From Labilibaculum sp. (GTDB lineage Bacteria; Bacteroidota; Bacteroidia; Bacteroidales; Marinifilaceae): a stretch of DNA of 5,295 nt. The DNA lies in NCBI GenBank assembly GCA_016743925.1, contig JADGFH010000455.1:1-5295 (forward strand), given 5' to 3'. A program made the translations under genes and the position numbers. The notes under the pieces are model-generated. The model saw only the letters and a program-made list of their open reading frames with translations, had not been told where the DNA came from and did not search any database. Below are positions 1 through 5,295 of this stretch, in pieces; the stretch's first letter is position 1; each line of letters starts with the position of its first letter.

Positions 1-2015
1 CCATAGCTTAAGCCTTCGGTAAATTGATCGTTTTCAGTTTCTTTAATTCTTAATTTATCAATAGAGAAACCTAAACGTTTTAATACATTCTCAGCGAAAG
101 CTTTCATGTGGAAGAAGTTTGTTGGTTCTGCTTTCAAATTCCAGTTCGCAGATGTTTTGTTTCCACACATGAAAACGCCCAAATGTTCTTTTTCGAAATA
201 GTTGTCAACTGGGTTTTCGTTTTCAGGATTCACAAAGTGTTGGTACGATTTACCAAACTCATAGAATTTTAAATCCGCATTTCTGCGGTTGATATTGTAA
301 GCGATACATTCCAAGCCACCAAAAAGAAGGCTCTGACGCATTGCATTTAAATCGGAACTTAGTGGGTTGAAAATACGAACGGTATCTTCTAATTTTAAGC
401 TTTCCAATCCTTCATAATACGAAGCTTTGGTTAGCGAGTTGTTCATGATCTCGTTAAAACCACCATAAGAAAGCAAATCAGCAATGGTATTTCTCAACTT
501 GTGCTCGTCTGGTTTTGGCGCATAACTTAACGATGCATTTACCTTATTAGGAACTTCAACATTGTTGAAACCATAAATACGCAATACTTCTTCGACGATA
601 TCTGCCTCACGCTTCACATCAACACGGTATGGAGGAACCAAAAGGTTCAGTGTGTCACCATCTTCTTTTTCAATGCCAATTTCAAGAGCAGTTAAAATAT
701 TCTTGATAGTTTCTTTACCAATTTTTTTACCAATTAAACGTTCGATACGATCTACGCTTACCTCAACTTTAAAATCAGCAACAGGATTGGGGTAAAGATC
801 GATAACCTCTGATGAAATGGTACCGCCAGAAATTTCTTTGATTAAAAGAGCTGCACGTTTCATTGCATAAACAGTATTGTTAGGATCGGTTCCACGCTCG
901 AAACGGAAAGATGCATCGGTATTTAAACCATGACGACGAGCTGTTTTACGAACAGATACTGCATCGAAATAGGCACTTTCTAAGAAAATAGAAGTAGTTG
1001 ATTCGCTAACACCTGAATCCAATCCGCCAAATACACCAGCGATACACATTGGTGCTTCCGAATTGCAAATCATTAAATCTTTTTCGTTCAATTCTCTCTC
1101 TGTTTCATCCAAAGTAGTGAATTGTGTTCCGCGAGCAAGTGTTTTTACAATCACTTTGTTGCCAGTTACTTTTGCATAATCGAAAGCATGTAATGGCTGA
1201 CCTGTTTCAAACAATACGTAGTTGGTGATATCCACTACATTGTTGATTGGGCTTAAACCAATTGCTTTCAAACGGTTTTGCAACCATTCTGGTGATTCTG
1301 CAACAGTTATTCCATTGATACAAACCCCAGAGTAACGGTGACAAGCTTCTTGGTTTTCAACTACAACTTCGATAGGAGTTTCGTTGTTCTCAACCTTAAA
1401 TGCATCAACCGATGGTATTTTGTATTCTATATCTTTTTCTTGTTTTAAATAAGCAGCTAAATCTCTTGCTACACCAATGTGCGAGGCTCCGTCAATACGG
1501 TTAGGAGTCAAATCAATTTCAATGGCAATATCATCTTCTACATTAAAGTATACTTTTGCAGGAGTTCCAGCAACAGCGTCTTCAGGAAGAACCATAATTC
1601 CATCATGACCAACACCAACACCAATTTCATCTTCGGCACAAATCATACCCAAAGAAACTTCGCCTCTAATCTTCGATTTTTTAATTACAAAGCTATCGTC
1701 GCCATCGTACAAAACAGTTCCAACAGTTGCTACCACTACTTTTTGTCCGGCAGCCACATTAGGTGCACCACAAACAATTGGTAACAATTCTTCACCATTC
1801 ACATCAACAGTAGTCATGCTCAAATGATCAGAGTTAGGATGAGCAACACAAGTTTTAACCTCACCAATAACTAAACCTTCTAAGCCACCTTTAATAGATT
1901 GAATTGTTTCGATTCCTCCAACTTCTAATCCTGTTTGAGTTAGAATGTTATCCATTTCAGCAGACGAAAGATCAATGTCAATGTAATCTTTAAGCCATTT
2001 GTACGATACTTTCAT
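1..2015 (-). CDS. pheT: Phenylalanyl-tRNA synthetase beta subunit, 3' end cut off by the window
   Basis: This is the beta chain of the cytoplasmic alpha2-beta2 enzyme that charges tRNA-Phe with phenylalanine; the beta chain also binds tRNA and edits mischarged tyrosine. The first 671 codons are present, without a stop. Seen in order: an N-terminal segment starting MKVSYKWL; an EMAP-type tRNA-binding OB fold (about 43-150) with HPNSDHLS at 59-66, VCGAPNVAAGQ at 81-91 and GMICAEDEIG at 123-132; the B3/B4 editing domain (about 215-390); the B5 domain (about 415-482); and the start of the catalytic-like core. Residues T264, N265, P274, H276, A326, G327 and E346 align by eye with the Thermus thermophilus editing pocket (249, 250, 259, 261, 314, 315, 334), so editing looks intact. 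Family members are usually about 800 residues, so the rest of the core and the C-terminal FDX-ACB anticodon-binding domain lie outside the window. The start is ATG at 2015; the next upstream in-frame ATG is cut off by a stop. pheS is not upstream, since surE diverges there. Confidence 0.97.
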   Translation of the reverse strand, partial: MKVSYKWLKDYIDIDLSSAEMDNILTQTGLEVGGIETIQSIKGGLEGLVIGEVKTCVAHPNSDHLSMTTVDVNGEELLPIVCGAPNVAAGQKVVVATVGTVLYDGDDSFVIKKSKIRGEVSLGMICAEDEIGVGVGHDGIMVLPEDAVAGTPAKVYFNVEDDIAIEIDLTPNRIDGASHIGVARDLAAYLKQEKDIEYKIPSVDAFKVENNETPIEVVVENQEACHRYSGVCINGITVAESPEWLQNRLKAIGLSPINNVVDITNYVLFETGQPLHAFDYAKVTGNKVIVKTLARGTQFTTLDETERELNEKDLMICNSEAPMCIAGVFGGLDSGVSESTTSIFLESAYFDAVSVRKTARRHGLNTDASFRFERGTDPNNTVYAMKRAALLIKEISGGTISSEVIDLYPNPVADFKVEVSVDRIERLIGKKIGKETIKNILTALEIGIEKEDGDTLNLLVPPYRVDVKREADIVEEVLRIYGFNNVEVPNKVNASLSYAPKPDEHKLRNTIADLLSYGGFNEIMNNSLTKASYYEGLESLKLEDTVRIFNPLSSDLNAMRQSLLFGGLECIAYNINRRNADLKFYEFGKSYQHFVNPENENPVDNYFEKEHLGVFMCGNKTSANWNLKAEPTNFFHMKAFAENVLKRLGFSIDKLRIKETENDQFTEGLSY

Positions 2016-2030
2016 TGTATGTATATTTTT

Positions 2031-2078
2031 TCAGATAGTTTTCAATTTAAAAAGAAGAATAAACAGCTTGAGTGCCAT
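2031..2078 (-). other. Possible 15-residue leader peptide upstream of pheT
   Basis: Inside the predicted pheT 5' leader, an ATG at 2078 opens a 15-codon frame reading MALKLFILLFKLKTI and ending at TGA (2031-2033). It is in the same frame as pheT and stops 15 nt before the pheT ATG. The peptide is hydrophobic and basic, with five Leu and two Phe (positions 6 and 10). In Escherichia coli pheST is controlled by attenuation through a Phe-rich leader peptide (pheM), which is why a leader frame before pheT is worth noting. Here the Phe codons are few and not adjacent, and no hairpin with a U-tract follows in the leader, so classic transcription attenuation is not supported. A chance frame is quite possible. 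Confidence 0.2.
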
Positions 2079-2091
2079 TTATCTTCAAGCT
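2065..2091 (-). promoter_or_regulatory. Inverted repeat at the 5' end of the predicted pheT transcript
   Basis: A perfect 7-bp inverted repeat, AGCTTGA (2065-2071) and TCAAGCT (2085-2091), flanks a 13-nt spacer. The predicted pheT start point, a few bases past the -7 box, falls near 2087-2090, so the pheT mRNA would begin with one arm and fold into a 6-7 bp 5'-terminal stem. The ATG of the possible leader peptide (2076-2078) would sit in the loop. It could be a 5' stabilising hairpin or an operator overlapping the start point. A 7-bp repeat with this spacing can also arise by chance. Confidence 0.35.
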
Positions 2092-2093
2092 TA

Positions 2094-2124
2094 CAAAAGT
2101 AGAAATTTTACCTCCAAGTACCAA
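2094..2124 (-). promoter_or_regulatory. Putative pheT promoter (Bacteroidota -33/-7 type)
   Basis: Read on the minus strand, TTG (2124-2122) is followed after exactly 20 bp by TACTTTTG (2101-2094), which matches the Bacteroidota primary-sigma consensus TTTG-N19-21-TAnnTTTG in every fixed position of the -7 box. The start point should fall near 2087-2090, giving a leader of about 72-75 nt before the pheT ATG. It is the only such match I found in the right orientation in this intergenic region. Confidence 0.6.
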
Positions 2125-2171
2125 GTAAGTAATGTGCTTAAAATAGTTAAATTAATAAGACGTATTGGGAA

Positions 2172-2202
2172 TTGCTTATTGCCCCGAATTCGAATATATT
2201 TG
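2172..2202 (+). promoter_or_regulatory. Putative promoter of the surE-lpxB cluster (Bacteroidota -33/-7 type)
   Basis: TTG (2172-2174) is followed after 20 bp by TATATTTG (2195-2202), a full match to TAnnTTTG. Transcription should begin near 2206-2209, leaving a short leader of about 15-18 nt before the surE ATG at 2224. This supports the ATG over the upstream in-frame TTG at 1999, which would lie before the transcript starts. The spacing is identical to that of the divergent pheT promoter, and 47 bp separate the two -33 elements. Confidence 0.6.
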
Positions 2203-2223
2203 TACAATTATCAAAACAGAAAT

Positions 2224-3000
2224 ATGAGCGAAAAAATTGAAAAACCAATTATACTTGTGACCAATGATGATGGCCTAAATGCAAAAGGAATAAAGGCTTT
2301 GGTAGCAATGGTTAAGGATTTTGGAAACATTTATGTTATAGCACCAAACCGTTCGAATTCTGGTAAATCGAATTCCATTACGGTTGAGGTTCCTATTCGA
2401 ATTAAAAAGGTTAGAGACGAGGAAAATCTTCATATTTATAGTTGTAAGGGAACGCCAGTTGATTGCGTAAAGCTTGCATTGAATAAGATATTACCAAGGA
2501 CTCCAGATTTTGTAGTCTCAGGAATTAATCATGGTGCAAATACTTCTGTTAGCGTTTTGTATTCGGGAACCATGGGAGCAACCATTGAAGGATGTTTGAA
2601 TGGAATTCCTTCCATTGGTTTTTCATTAAATACTTTTGCTGCTGATGCTGATTTTACAGAATCCGTAAAGTATGGTCGTAAGGTTTTTGCCAATTTAGTA
2701 GAGAATGGTTTGCCAAATAGCGTTTGTCTAAATGTTAATTTTCCAGAAGGGGAGATTAATGGAATTCGTGTTTGTAGACAAGCAGATGGTCGATGGAAAG
2801 AGGAATTTGATCATAGACAAGATCCTTTCGGAGGTGATTATTATTGGCTGACTGGTTATTTTAAAAATGCAGAACCAAACGCTGAGGAAACAGACGAATG
2901 GGCTATTCAGAATGGATATGTTTCGGTAGTACCAACTCAGATTGATATGACAGCACATGGCTTATTAGCTGATCTAAAAAAATGGGATTATGAAGTCTAA
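2224..3000 (+). CDS. surE: 5'/3'-nucleotidase SurE
   Basis: SurE is a metal-dependent phosphatase of the cytoplasm that dephosphorylates nucleoside 5'- and 3'-monophosphates and, in some species, short polyphosphate; it is linked to stationary-phase survival. The 258-residue product has the family's size (about 250-260). The N-terminal strand reads ILVTNDDG, with D15 and D16 matching the E. coli metal ligands D8 and D9. S46 in APNRSNSG matches S39, and N102 in SGINHGAN matches N92. Also seen are KGTPVDC (75-81), YSGTMGA (113-119) and a DPFGGDYYWLTG segment near the C-terminus. The ATG at 2224 is chosen because the alignment begins there and a promoter lies just upstream; the frame stays open upstream to a TTG at 1999, but that stretch resembles no SurE. 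No Shine-Dalgarno sequence is seen. It is the first gene of the cluster and overlaps the next by 11 nt. Confidence 0.97.
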   Translation: MSEKIEKPIILVTNDDGLNAKGIKALVAMVKDFGNIYVIAPNRSNSGKSNSITVEVPIRIKKVRDEENLHIYSCKGTPVDCVKLALNKILPRTPDFVVSGINHGANTSVSVLYSGTMGATIEGCLNGIPSIGFSLNTFAADADFTESVKYGRKVFANLVENGLPNSVCLNVNFPEGEINGIRVCRQADGRWKEEFDHRQDPFGGDYYWLTGYFKNAEPNAEETDEWAIQNGYVSVVPTQIDMTAHGLLADLKKWDYEV

Positions 3001-3289
3001 GATAAATTTGACCCCAATAGGAACAGTAATTGGATTATTGATTCCAATTTTATCCATTCTATTGGTTTATCTAATAAAATTCCAAGCTGAAATGAGCATG
3101 GAAACCTTTATCGATAGCTTGTTTGTACATCGAATTTATACAAAGGTATTGGCACTAGGTGTGTACTTCGGAAATATTGCTTTTTTCTTTCTGTTTATAA
3201 AAATGGATTGGTTGAAAGCTGCCAGAGGCGTATTGTTAGCAACCATACTTTATTCTTTAGCCATTATGTTGTTCCGAATTGGAATGTAA
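2990..3289 (+). CDS. Small three-helix membrane protein of unknown function
   Basis: I do not recognise this 99-residue protein. It starts with MKSKINLTPIG and has three hydrophobic stretches likely to cross the membrane: about residues 10-29, 52-70 and 78-97. The first loop carries acidic residues (E34, E38, D42) followed by H47 and R48. Between helices 2 and 3 is a short basic loop (K71, K76, R79). There is no signal peptidase motif and no recognisable catalytic motif. The ATG lies inside the end of surE (11-nt overlap, different frame), so translation is probably coupled to surE, and lpxB begins 31 nt after its stop. That it is a real gene is supported by its tight packing between two known genes and by its membrane-protein composition. 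Its position next to lpxB suggests an envelope role, but that is inference only. Confidence 0.85.
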   Translation: MKSKINLTPIGTVIGLLIPILSILLVYLIKFQAEMSMETFIDSLFVHRIYTKVLALGVYFGNIAFFFLFIKMDWLKAARGVLLATILYSLAIMLFRIGM

Positions 3290-3320
3290 GCAGAACGTTC
3301 TTCTCAAATCTACTTTGAAA

Positions 3321-4448
3321 ATGAAATACTATATCATCACAGGTGAAGCATCAGGAGATCTTCACGCATCGAACCTAATGAAAGAGTTAAAAGTTCAAGA
3401 TCCGCAAGCGAATTTTCGTTTTTGGGGTGGCGATTTAATGCAAGCTCAAGGAGGTGAAATGGTGAAGCATTATCGCGAGACTGCTTTTATGGGTTTTCTT
3501 ACTGTGGTTAAAAATATAGGAAAGATAAAAGCCAACTTTGCACTTTGTGAGAAAGATCTATTGGATTTTAAACCAGATGTGTTAATTCTGGTTGATTATC
3601 CCGGCTTTAACTTGCGTATGGCTAAGTTTGCAAAGAAGTATGGTATTCGCGTGCATTACTATATATCACCTAAAATTTGGGCTTGGAAAGAATCTCGTGT
3701 GAAAAAGATCAAGGCAAATGTAGATCGTATGTTCACCATTTTCCCATTTGAAACTGAATTTTATCAAAAGCACAATTACGAGGTGAGTTTTGGTGGAAAT
3801 CCTCTTTTAGATGCCATTGAAAATCGCGCAAATAAGGGCGAAATTTTTTCTGATTTTATCAAAAGAAATGGCTTGAGTGATAAACCAATTATTGCTTTAC
3901 TTGCCGGATCTCGAAAACAAGAAATTGAACGTGTATTGCCAGTCATGTTAGAATGTGTGGAATCTTTTCCAGATCATCAGTTTGTGGTTGCTGCCGCACC
4001 ATCTATAACGAAGGTATTTTATTCTTCTGTGGTAGGACAAAAGAATGTGCAATTTGTTTACGGACAAACCTATGATTTATTGCAGCAGGCCGATGCAGCA
4101 GTTGTAACTTCAGGAACCGCAACTTTGGAAACAGCTTTGCTTCGAATTCCTCAAGTGGTTTGTTACTTAACAGGTGGTGGTAAGCTCTTATTTGAGATAG
4201 GTAAACGAATCTTAAAAGTAAAGTATATTTCTTTGGTTAATTTGGTAATGGATAAACTCATCGTCAAAGAATTAATCCAACATACCTGCAATAAAGAGAT
4301 GATCACTGAAGAGTTGAATCAAATTCTTTTTAAGGAAGATTATCGTAGCGAAATGCTTCACAATTATCAATTATTGAATGAAAAATTAGGTGGAGCAGGG
4401 GCATCTGCACGTTTTGCAAATATGATTTACAACGATCTACAGAGATAA
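3321..4448 (+). CDS. lpxB: Lipid-A-disaccharide synthase LpxB
   Basis: LpxB is a peripheral inner-membrane glycosyltransferase (family GT19) that joins UDP-2,3-diacylglucosamine to lipid X (2,3-diacylglucosamine 1-phosphate), giving the beta-1,6 lipid A disaccharide of lipopolysaccharide. The 375-residue product compares with 382 in E. coli. Seen in order: GEASGDLH at 8-15; a GG-x-MQAQGG segment; VDYPGFN at 91-97, with D92 matching E. coli D98; YYISPKIWAWKESRV; FGGNPLLD; LAGSRKQE at 194-201, with R198 matching R201; SGTATLE; and SLVNLVMDK at 304-312, with N307 aligning with the conserved Asn316. All key residues appear intact. The ATG at 3321 gives the usual MKYYIITGEASGD start; an in-frame TTG at 3279 would add 14 residues unlike the family. 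The 31-nt gap after the small membrane gene holds no clear promoter, so it should be transcribed from upstream of surE. No terminator is evident after its stop. Confidence 0.97.
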   Translation: MKYYIITGEASGDLHASNLMKELKVQDPQANFRFWGGDLMQAQGGEMVKHYRETAFMGFLTVVKNIGKIKANFALCEKDLLDFKPDVLILVDYPGFNLRMAKFAKKYGIRVHYYISPKIWAWKESRVKKIKANVDRMFTIFPFETEFYQKHNYEVSFGGNPLLDAIENRANKGEIFSDFIKRNGLSDKPIIALLAGSRKQEIERVLPVMLECVESFPDHQFVVAAAPSITKVFYSSVVGQKNVQFVYGQTYDLLQQADAAVVTSGTATLETALLRIPQVVCYLTGGGKLLFEIGKRILKVKYISLVNLVMDKLIVKELIQHTCNKEMITEELNQILFKEDYRSEMLHNYQLLNEKLGGAGASARFANMIYNDLQR

Positions 4449-4449
4449 T

Positions 4450-5193
4450 TTATTCAGGTAATACCTTAGCAGTAGGACTCTGATTGTTTACCTGCACTCG
4501 ATTTATTGTAATTTCCGGATTTCCTTTGTAATAGATATTGCCGCTAGTGTAAATTGTGGTATTCAGCTTGTTTTCAACCCAAACGTGAGCCTCTCCAACA
4601 CCATTTTGAACCAAATTGGTGTTGGTTGTTTGTAATTGAGATGCTTTGATATTTATAATACCATTTAAAATGTATTTAGCCTCTGTACAAGTACCACTAA
4701 ATTCATAGCCACCAGCAACACTACCATAGGTGTGAAAATCAAGTGTATTGTAGTCTAAATTAAGTTTCATCTCTACCAATTCACTTGCTGATGCGACATC
4801 AATATCTAATAGATCTCCGCTAATTGTTCTTTGAGTACTATAATTTGAAGGAGCTTCTGTTGCAATTTTTTTGAATTCTTTTAAATGGAATTCAGCTACT
4901 ATTAGATCGTAGTTGGTGAAATTGTTTTTGTGAGAATGGTCAATGGTAACATTCTGCTCATTAATTTGAATGGATACTTTAGAAATGATATTTTCTCCAC
5001 CTTTTAAAAGAACATATTCGTCATCATCTTCAACTAGAATTATTTTGAAAATATTGTTGTTTTGAATTCCTGAAATACCGGGTAGGTCAATTCTCTTTTC
5101 AAGGTATTCTCCTTCTTCCTCAAAGGGATTTAAAGCATCGCAAGAGTAAAGTACTGACATCAGTAAAATGAATATATAAATATTATTTTTCAT
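4450..5193 (-). CDS. Lipoprotein with DUF2807 / head GIN-type domain
   Basis: This 247-residue protein has a lipoprotein signal peptide: a short N-terminus with one Lys, a hydrophobic core (5-15) and a lipobox LYSC ending at C18, the expected lipidated cysteine. An acidic patch (E25-E27, E29) follows in the mature N-terminus. The remainder is rich in Asn, Thr, Ile and short beta-strand-like segments, and contains SGNIYYKGNP at 217-226, a pattern I associate with the C-terminal part of DUF2807 (putative auto-transporter adhesin, head GIN) proteins, which adopt a repetitive beta fold. Their biochemical role is not known. It should sit in the outer membrane, facing either the periplasm or the surface. 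The ATG at 5193 overlaps the end of the upstream gene by 11 nt, so the two are probably one operon. Its stop is one base from the lpxB stop, on the opposite strand. The domain call is by eye; the lipoprotein call is stronger. Confidence 0.85.
   Translation of the reverse strand: MKNNIYIFILLMSVLYSCDALNPFEEEGEYLEKRIDLPGISGIQNNNIFKIILVEDDDEYVLLKGGENIISKVSIQINEQNVTIDHSHKNNFTNYDLIVAEFHLKEFKKIATEAPSNYSTQRTISGDLLDIDVASASELVEMKLNLDYNTLDFHTYGSVAGGYEFSGTCTEAKYILNGIINIKASQLQTTNTNLVQNGVGEAHVWVENKLNTTIYTSGNIYYKGNPEITINRVQVNNQSPTAKVLPE
4455..4494. repeat. Inverted repeat just after the lpxB stop
   Basis: CAGGTAA (4455-4461) and TTACCTG (4488-4494) form a perfect 7-bp inverted repeat with a 26-nt spacer, starting 7 nt after the lpxB stop and lying inside the 3' end of the convergent lipoprotein gene. 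An lpxB transcript reading through would carry it as a 3' hairpin. There is no T-run after the second arm and the loop is long, so it is not a normal intrinsic terminator. It may be chance. Confidence 0.25.
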
Positions 5194-5295
5194 TCTTATT
5201 TCTTTTTAATCGATAACCAATACCCCATTCAATAAAATCAGCCTTTCCCATATGAGATTTTAAACCAAGGCTTGTTATAACGTGCTCGTTAAATC
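5183..5295 (-). CDS. C-terminal end of an unidentified protein, possibly an outer-membrane beta-barrel
   Basis: Only the last 36 codons and the TAA stop (5183-5185) are in the window. Of the three minus-strand frames here, this is the only one open to the window edge. The fragment begins FNEHVITSLGLKSHMG, contains a strand-like segment FIEWGIGYRL with alternating hydrophobic and aromatic residues, and ends in a basic, polar tail (KRNKNEK). Alternation of this kind near the C-terminus suits the last strand of an outer-membrane beta-barrel, but so short a piece cannot settle the family. It overlaps the start of the lipoprotein gene by 11 nt, implying co-transcription and possibly coupled translation. 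Confidence 0.6.
   Translation of the reverse strand, partial: FNEHVITSLGLKSHMGKADFIEWGIGYRLKRNKNEK

Noticed and set aside
1479..1784. A 101-codon plus-strand open frame
   Set aside because: It lies wholly antisense to the conserved tRNA-binding region of pheT, and its Asn/Ser/His-rich product looks like a shadow translation.
2016..2091. T-box or other known amino-acid-responsive riboswitch in the pheT leader
   Set aside because: The leader of about 75 nt is too short, has no T-box consensus and has no terminator/antiterminator pair.
1999..2223. N-terminal extension of SurE from an in-frame TTG at 1999
   Set aside because: It would overlap the pheT start, lies upstream of the surE promoter, uses a rare start codon and resembles no SurE. 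The family alignment begins at the ATG at 2224.
2728..2958. A 76-codon minus-strand open frame
   Set aside because: It is antisense to the conserved C-terminal half of surE and its product has no recognisable features.
3292..3301. 10-bp palindrome AGAACGTTCT between the small membrane gene and lpxB
   Set aside because: A 10-bp palindrome is expected several times by chance in a window this size, and no promoter or partner site is attached to it.
3279..3320. N-terminal extension of LpxB from an in-frame TTG at 3279
   Set aside because: The ATG at 3321 gives the standard LpxB N-terminus. The 14 extra residues are unlike the family and would need a TTG start overlapping the preceding gene.
4395..4414. 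Possible terminator hairpin GCAG/CTGC followed by TTTT near the end of lpxB
   Set aside because: The stem is only 4 bp, it lies inside the lpxB coding region ahead of its stop, and the T-run is short and not adjacent. It is not credible as a terminator.

Overview
The window is A+T-rich chromosomal DNA that looks like the phylum Bacteroidota. Four signs point there. Two putative promoters have the Bacteroidota layout (TTG, a 20-bp spacer, then TAnnTTTG). No Shine-Dalgarno sequence is visible before the start codons. There is a lipoprotein with a DUF2807 / head GIN-type domain, a family most common in that phylum. The SurE, LpxB and PheT proteins have the general look of Bacteroidota versions. 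A finer placement, such as a marine Bacteroidales/Marinilabiliales-like organism, is only an impression. No insertion sequence, CRISPR array, tRNA, rRNA or phage gene is visible. This is housekeeping and envelope territory, and I do not see an obvious new multi-gene system.

Layout. Positions 1-2015 on the minus strand hold the first 671 codons of pheT, the phenylalanyl-tRNA synthetase beta subunit; its C-terminus runs off the window. A divergent 208-bp intergenic region (2016-2223) carries two back-to-back promoters. The pheT leader in this region has a small 5' stem-loop and a possible 15-residue leader peptide. On the plus strand follows a compact cluster: surE (2224-3000), a 99-residue membrane protein of unknown function (2990-3289, overlapping surE by 11 nt), and lpxB (3321-4448). 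Convergent to it on the minus strand are a 247-residue lipoprotein (4450-5193) and, upstream of that, the last 36 codons of another gene (5183-5295) that looks like the end of an outer-membrane beta-barrel. This last pair also overlaps by 11 nt.

How the genes fit together. PheT works in protein synthesis. SurE is a nucleotide/survival phosphatase. LpxB makes the lipid A disaccharide at the inner membrane. The small membrane protein lies between surE and lpxB with no room for its own promoter, so it is probably co-transcribed with them. The lipoprotein and the putative beta-barrel look like a separate envelope operon running the other way. The lpxB and lipoprotein stop codons are one base apart. 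The regulatory reading of the pheT leader is the most interesting item here, and it rests on inspection alone.
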